Positions 31,817 to 34,218 of a stretch of DNA of 34,218 nt are shown here, in pieces. Position 1 is the first letter of the stretch. The number at the start of each line of letters is the position of its first letter. The translations under genes and the position numbers were made by a program. Source of the stretch: Spartobacteria bacterium (GTDB lineage: Bacteria > Verrucomicrobiota > Verrucomicrobiia > Chthoniobacterales > UBA6821); the NCBI GenBank assembly GCA_947482345.1, contig CANKJN010000015.1:1-34218 (forward strand). Direction: 5' to 3'. The notes under the pieces were generated by a model. It was given only the letters and a program-made list of their open reading frames with translations. It searched no databases and had not been told where the DNA came from.

Positions 31817-33316
31817 ATGATCACCCTCGGCATCGACAGCGGAACCCAAAGTACCAAGACAGTCGCCCTCGACATTTCCACAGGTGAGATTCTGGCCAGC
31901 GCCCAGCAGGCTTACGGATTTGTGGAAGCCAAGGGGGACGGTGCCATGGAGCAGGATCCCGCCGTCTGGATCGCCGCCGTGGAGTCCACGATTTCGCAGG
32001 TTTTGGAGAAACTGGGAAGCCGTCGGAGCGAAGTCGCCGGGATTGGTGTGAGCGGACAGCAGCACGGCCTCGTCCTGCTGGATGCCGCCGATCAAGTGGT
32101 CCGCCCCGCCAAACTATGGTGCGACACCTCGACGACCGCCCAGTGCGCCGAACTCACCAAGGCGCTCGGCGGCGAGGCCAAGGTAGTGGAACTCACCGGC
32201 AACGCCATGCTCACCGGCTACACCGCCCCGAAGATCCTTTGGGTGCGCCAGAACGAACCGCAGAACTGGGAAAAGACCTCCCATGTCCTTCTTCCCCACG
32301 ACTACATCAACTGGTGGCTCACCGGCGTGCAGTCGATGGAATACGGGGACGCCTCCGGCACCGCGCTCCTCGATGTGAAGACCCGCTCCTGGTCCGCCCC
32401 GGTCCTCGACGCGGTGGCCCCCGGTCTCGAGGCCAAGCTTCCCCCGCTCCGCACCTCGGCGGTGCCCGCCGGGGTGCTTCGTCCGGAACTCACCTCGAAG
32501 TGGAACCTCTCAGCCACCGTCACGATCAGCTCAGGCGGCGGCGATAACATGATGGGTGCCATCGGCACCGGCAATGTCCGCCCGGGCATCATGACCGCGA
32601 GCCTCGGCACCTCGGGTACGCTCTACGCTTTCAGCCCCTCCCCTGTCGTCGATCCAAAAGGAGAGGTGGCGGCGTTCTGCGACAGCACCGGATCATGGAT
32701 GCCGCTGGCCTGTACGATGAACGTGACCCTGGTCACCGAACTCACCCGCAAGCTCTTCAAGGACTGGAGCCACGACCAATACGATGCGGCGGCCGCGACG
32801 GTGCCCGCCGGTGGCGACGGACTCCTGCTCCTCCCCTACCTCGCCGGGGAACGCACTCCGAATCTGCCGCGCGGAAGCGGACTCCTCCACGGCATCACCG
32901 TGAAGAACCTCACCCCCGCCCACCTCACACGCGCCGCCATGGAGGGGGTGACCCTCGGGCTCGCCTACGGACTCGACCGCTTCCGGGCACTCGGCGTGAA
33001 TCCGACCGAGATCCGGATCACCGGAGGCGGCACCAAGAGCGCCTTCTGGCGCCAACTCTGCGCCGATGTCTTCGGCGTGCCGACCGTCTGCCTCACTTCC
33101 AGCGAGGGGGCAGCGCTCGGCGCAGCCATCCAGGCAGCCTGGGCCGCGGGAGGCGATCACTCCGAGGCAGCCCTCCACGCCCTCTGCACCCGCCTTGTCA
33201 CCCTTGACGAGTCGTCCCGCTGCACGCCAGATGACAAGAATACCGCCGTGTACAAGGAACTGCTCGATCGTGCCAACAAGCTACGCTCCGCCCTTACTGC
33301 AGTCTCACTCCTGTAG
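31817..33316 (+). CDS. xylB: Xylulokinase (FGGY family)
   Basis: A protein of about 499 residues that phosphorylates D-xylulose to xylulose-5-phosphate for the pentose phosphate pathway. ATG at 31817 gives MITLGIDSGTQSTKTVALD, the canonical N-terminal ATPase motif; the frame is open farther upstream but without family sequence. Conserved: GVSGQQHGLVLLD, LWCDTSTTAQC, LTGYTAPKILWVRQNEP, HVLLPHDYINWWLTG, SGGGDNMMGAIGTG, ASLGTSGTLYAF, the LPYLAGERTPNLP part and ITGGGTKSAFWRQLCADV. A xylose isomerase gene is not in the window. No Shine-Dalgarno is seen before the start. Confidence 0.94.
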   Translation: MITLGIDSGTQSTKTVALDISTGEILASAQQAYGFVEAKGDGAMEQDPAVWIAAVESTISQVLEKLGSRRSEVAGIGVSGQQHGLVLLDAADQVVRPAKLWCDTSTTAQCAELTKALGGEAKVVELTGNAMLTGYTAPKILWVRQNEPQNWEKTSHVLLPHDYINWWLTGVQSMEYGDASGTALLDVKTRSWSAPVLDAVAPGLEAKLPPLRTSAVPAGVLRPELTSKWNLSATVTISSGGGDNMMGAIGTGNVRPGIMTASLGTSGTLYAFSPSPVVDPKGEVAAFCDSTGSWMPLACTMNVTLVTELTRKLFKDWSHDQYDAAAATVPAGGDGLLLLPYLAGERTPNLPRGSGLLHGITVKNLTPAHLTRAAMEGVTLGLAYGLDRFRALGVNPTEIRITGGGTKSAFWRQLCADVFGVPTVCLTSSEGAALGAAIQAAWAAGGDHSEAALHALCTRLVTLDESSRCTPDDKNTAVYKELLDRANKLRSALTAVSLL

Positions 33317-33510
33317 TCCCCATCTCCCAGTTTCTTCATCCTTCACCCTTTTCCTTCGCCTCACTGCTCCGACCTTTTATCTGCCTGTCGTCCCTGACCA
33401 TGCATCCTCTCACGCGAATGCAGGATCGGACTACCTTCGGTATGATTAAGCCGCCTTTTGACTCGCTCGCTCCCGCTCGTCTCACCTAAAGGCTCCCTAT
33501 GGCAGTCTAT

Positions 33511-33545
33511 CTCGTGCCTCCAATCACTCGATTCACGAGCTTTTT
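33511..33545 (+). terminator. Weak intrinsic terminator after xylB
   Basis: A six-pair stem CTCGTG/CACGAG with a 17-base loop, followed by CTTTTT. Shorter than usual. Confidence 0.3.
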
Positions 33546-33583
33546 CATCCTTCATAATTCTTCATTCATCATTCATCATTTCC
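33541..33583. repeat. TTCATC-type simple repeat ahead of ubiX
   Basis: Consecutive TTCATCC, TTCATAA, TTCTTCA, TTCATCA, TTCATCA and TTTCC units, roughly seven bases each. Same style as the other border repeats. Confidence 0.55.
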
Positions 33584-33587
33584 TCCT

Positions 33588-34148
33588 ATGCGCCTCGTCC
33601 TAGCAGCCACAGGAGCCAGCGGCTCCATTTACCTCCAGCGGCTGCTCCATCACCTGGGGCAGGGTGACCATGAGATCCATCTGGTTCTATCCCCCTACGC
33701 CAAGCAGGTGATCCGTGAGGAGATCGGCGAACTGCAGCTACCTCCCGGAGTCATCGAGCACAGCGAGAAGTCGATGAACGCTCCCTTTGCCAGCGGCAGC
33801 GCCCTCTTCGACGGAATGATCGTGATGCCCAGTTCCATGGGAACGATCGGCCGCATTGCCTCGGGAACAAGTGAGAATCTGATCCTCCGGGCCGCCGACG
33901 TCTTCCTCAAGGAGCGCCGCAAGCTGATCATCGTTCCCAGGGAGACCCCCTGGAACCTTATCCATGCAAGGAACATTGTCACCCTCACCGAGGCGGGCGC
34001 CATCATCCTCCCTGCCTCCCCTTCCTTCTACAGCCATCCCAAGGACTTCAACGAACTCGCCGACACCGTCGTATGGCGGGTCCTTGATCAACTCGGCATC
34101 CACGCACCCAATGCCTGCCGCTGGCGCGAACCGGACATGATTGACTGA
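33588..34148 (+). CDS. ubiX: UbiX-family flavin prenyltransferase
   Basis: A 186-residue enzyme that attaches a dimethylallyl group to FMN to make prenyl-FMN, the cofactor of UbiD decarboxylases. Conserved parts: RLVLAATGASGSIYLQRLL with the FMN-binding GASGS, LVLSPYAKQV, FDGMIVMPSSMGTIGRIASG, NLILRAADVFLKERRKLIIV and PRETPWNLIHARN. With mqnE and mqnA in the same window, a UbiD-type decarboxylation late in the futalosine route is a plausible customer; this is inference. The start is ATG at 33588 with no Shine-Dalgarno. Its stop overlaps the next start (TGATG). Confidence 0.92.
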   Translation: MRLVLAATGASGSIYLQRLLHHLGQGDHEIHLVLSPYAKQVIREEIGELQLPPGVIEHSEKSMNAPFASGSALFDGMIVMPSSMGTIGRIASGTSENLILRAADVFLKERRKLIIVPRETPWNLIHARNIVTLTEAGAIILPASPSFYSHPKDFNELADTVVWRVLDQLGIHAPNACRWREPDMID

Positions 34149-34218
34149 TGGGGCTTCCGAACAAACAGCAACTCATTGCCTCGCTTGCAGCAGGGTTGGC
34201 CCGCCTCGTCTTCTCGAC
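34148..34218 (+). CDS. Start of an unidentified gene cut by the window edge
   Basis: ATG at 34148 overlaps the ubiX stop. The 23 full codons visible begin MGLPNKQQLIASLAAGLARL, a short basic start and a hydrophobic helix. Too little to name a family. Translational coupling suggests the same operon as ubiX. Confidence 0.5.
   Translation, partial: MGLPNKQQLIASLAAGLARLVFS

Larger units (their letters stand above)
33317..33587. other. Intergenic region after xylB
   Basis: No gene. CTCGTG (33511-33516) and CACGAG (33534-33539) followed by CTTTTT could be a weak terminator. TTCATC/TTCATT repeats fill 33541-33580. The stretch before the ubiX ATG contains TTTCCTCCT, which is the wrong strand for a ribosome site. 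Confidence 0.35.

Overview
The window looks like chromosomal DNA of a Gram-negative, fairly GC-rich, Verrucomicrobiota-like bacterium. The inference rests on LptE and BamD-type outer-membrane assembly lipoproteins, an RND efflux pump, menaquinone made through futalosine (MqnE, MqnA), a long-form IspH, a sialate O-acetylesterase-like secreted protein and almost no Shine-Dalgarno sequences ahead of the starts. The phylum call is inference. No rRNA, tRNA, CRISPR array, phage or intact insertion sequence is visible. A fragment of an IS110-type transposase lies at the left edge.

Layout. 1-2.8 kb: IS110 transposase tail, an unknown secreted protein, and a sialate esterase homologue that seems to have lost its catalytic Ser and His. 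2.9-7 kb: RhlE helicase, an L,D-transpeptidase/IspH pair, and a divergent unit (conserved unknown, LysM protein, AccA). 9-11.6 kb: a BamD-like/LptE/RsmI operon. 11.6-12.7 kb: a mobile-element-like repeat sitting inside what looks like the hdeD terminator, then hdeD. 12.8-17.2 kb: RND pump and adaptor. 17.3-20.7 kb: mqnE-mqnA and an APC permease. 20.7-23.7 kb: repeats, BioD, a second element of the repeat family, a dienelactone hydrolase and a DinB-like protein. 23.7-28.7 kb: RecD2, a short primary-type sigma factor and YifB/ComM. 28.7-31.2 kb: MnmD-like methyltransferase, a candidate small RNA, YraN, RNase HII and L19. 31.4-34.2 kb: a third repeat element, xylulokinase, UbiX and the start of one more gene.

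Most genes are housekeeping: envelope assembly, isoprenoids and menaquinone, fatty acid and biotin supply, RNA processing, DNA repair and uptake. The new material lies between the genes. (1) A family of 200-410 bp non-coding elements has TIR-like ends beginning TAGGGAAGCGCTGATT. Two copies share internal blocks in a different order. One copy sits in the loop of a split terminator, and a solo end and a full copy supply the stop codons of ispH and a hydrolase. (2) Heptamer and octamer tandem arrays lie at gene borders and form the ends of several proteins. (3) A perfect terminator has no gene upstream of it and probably marks a small RNA. (4) A strong terminator-like hairpin lies within the start of rnhB.
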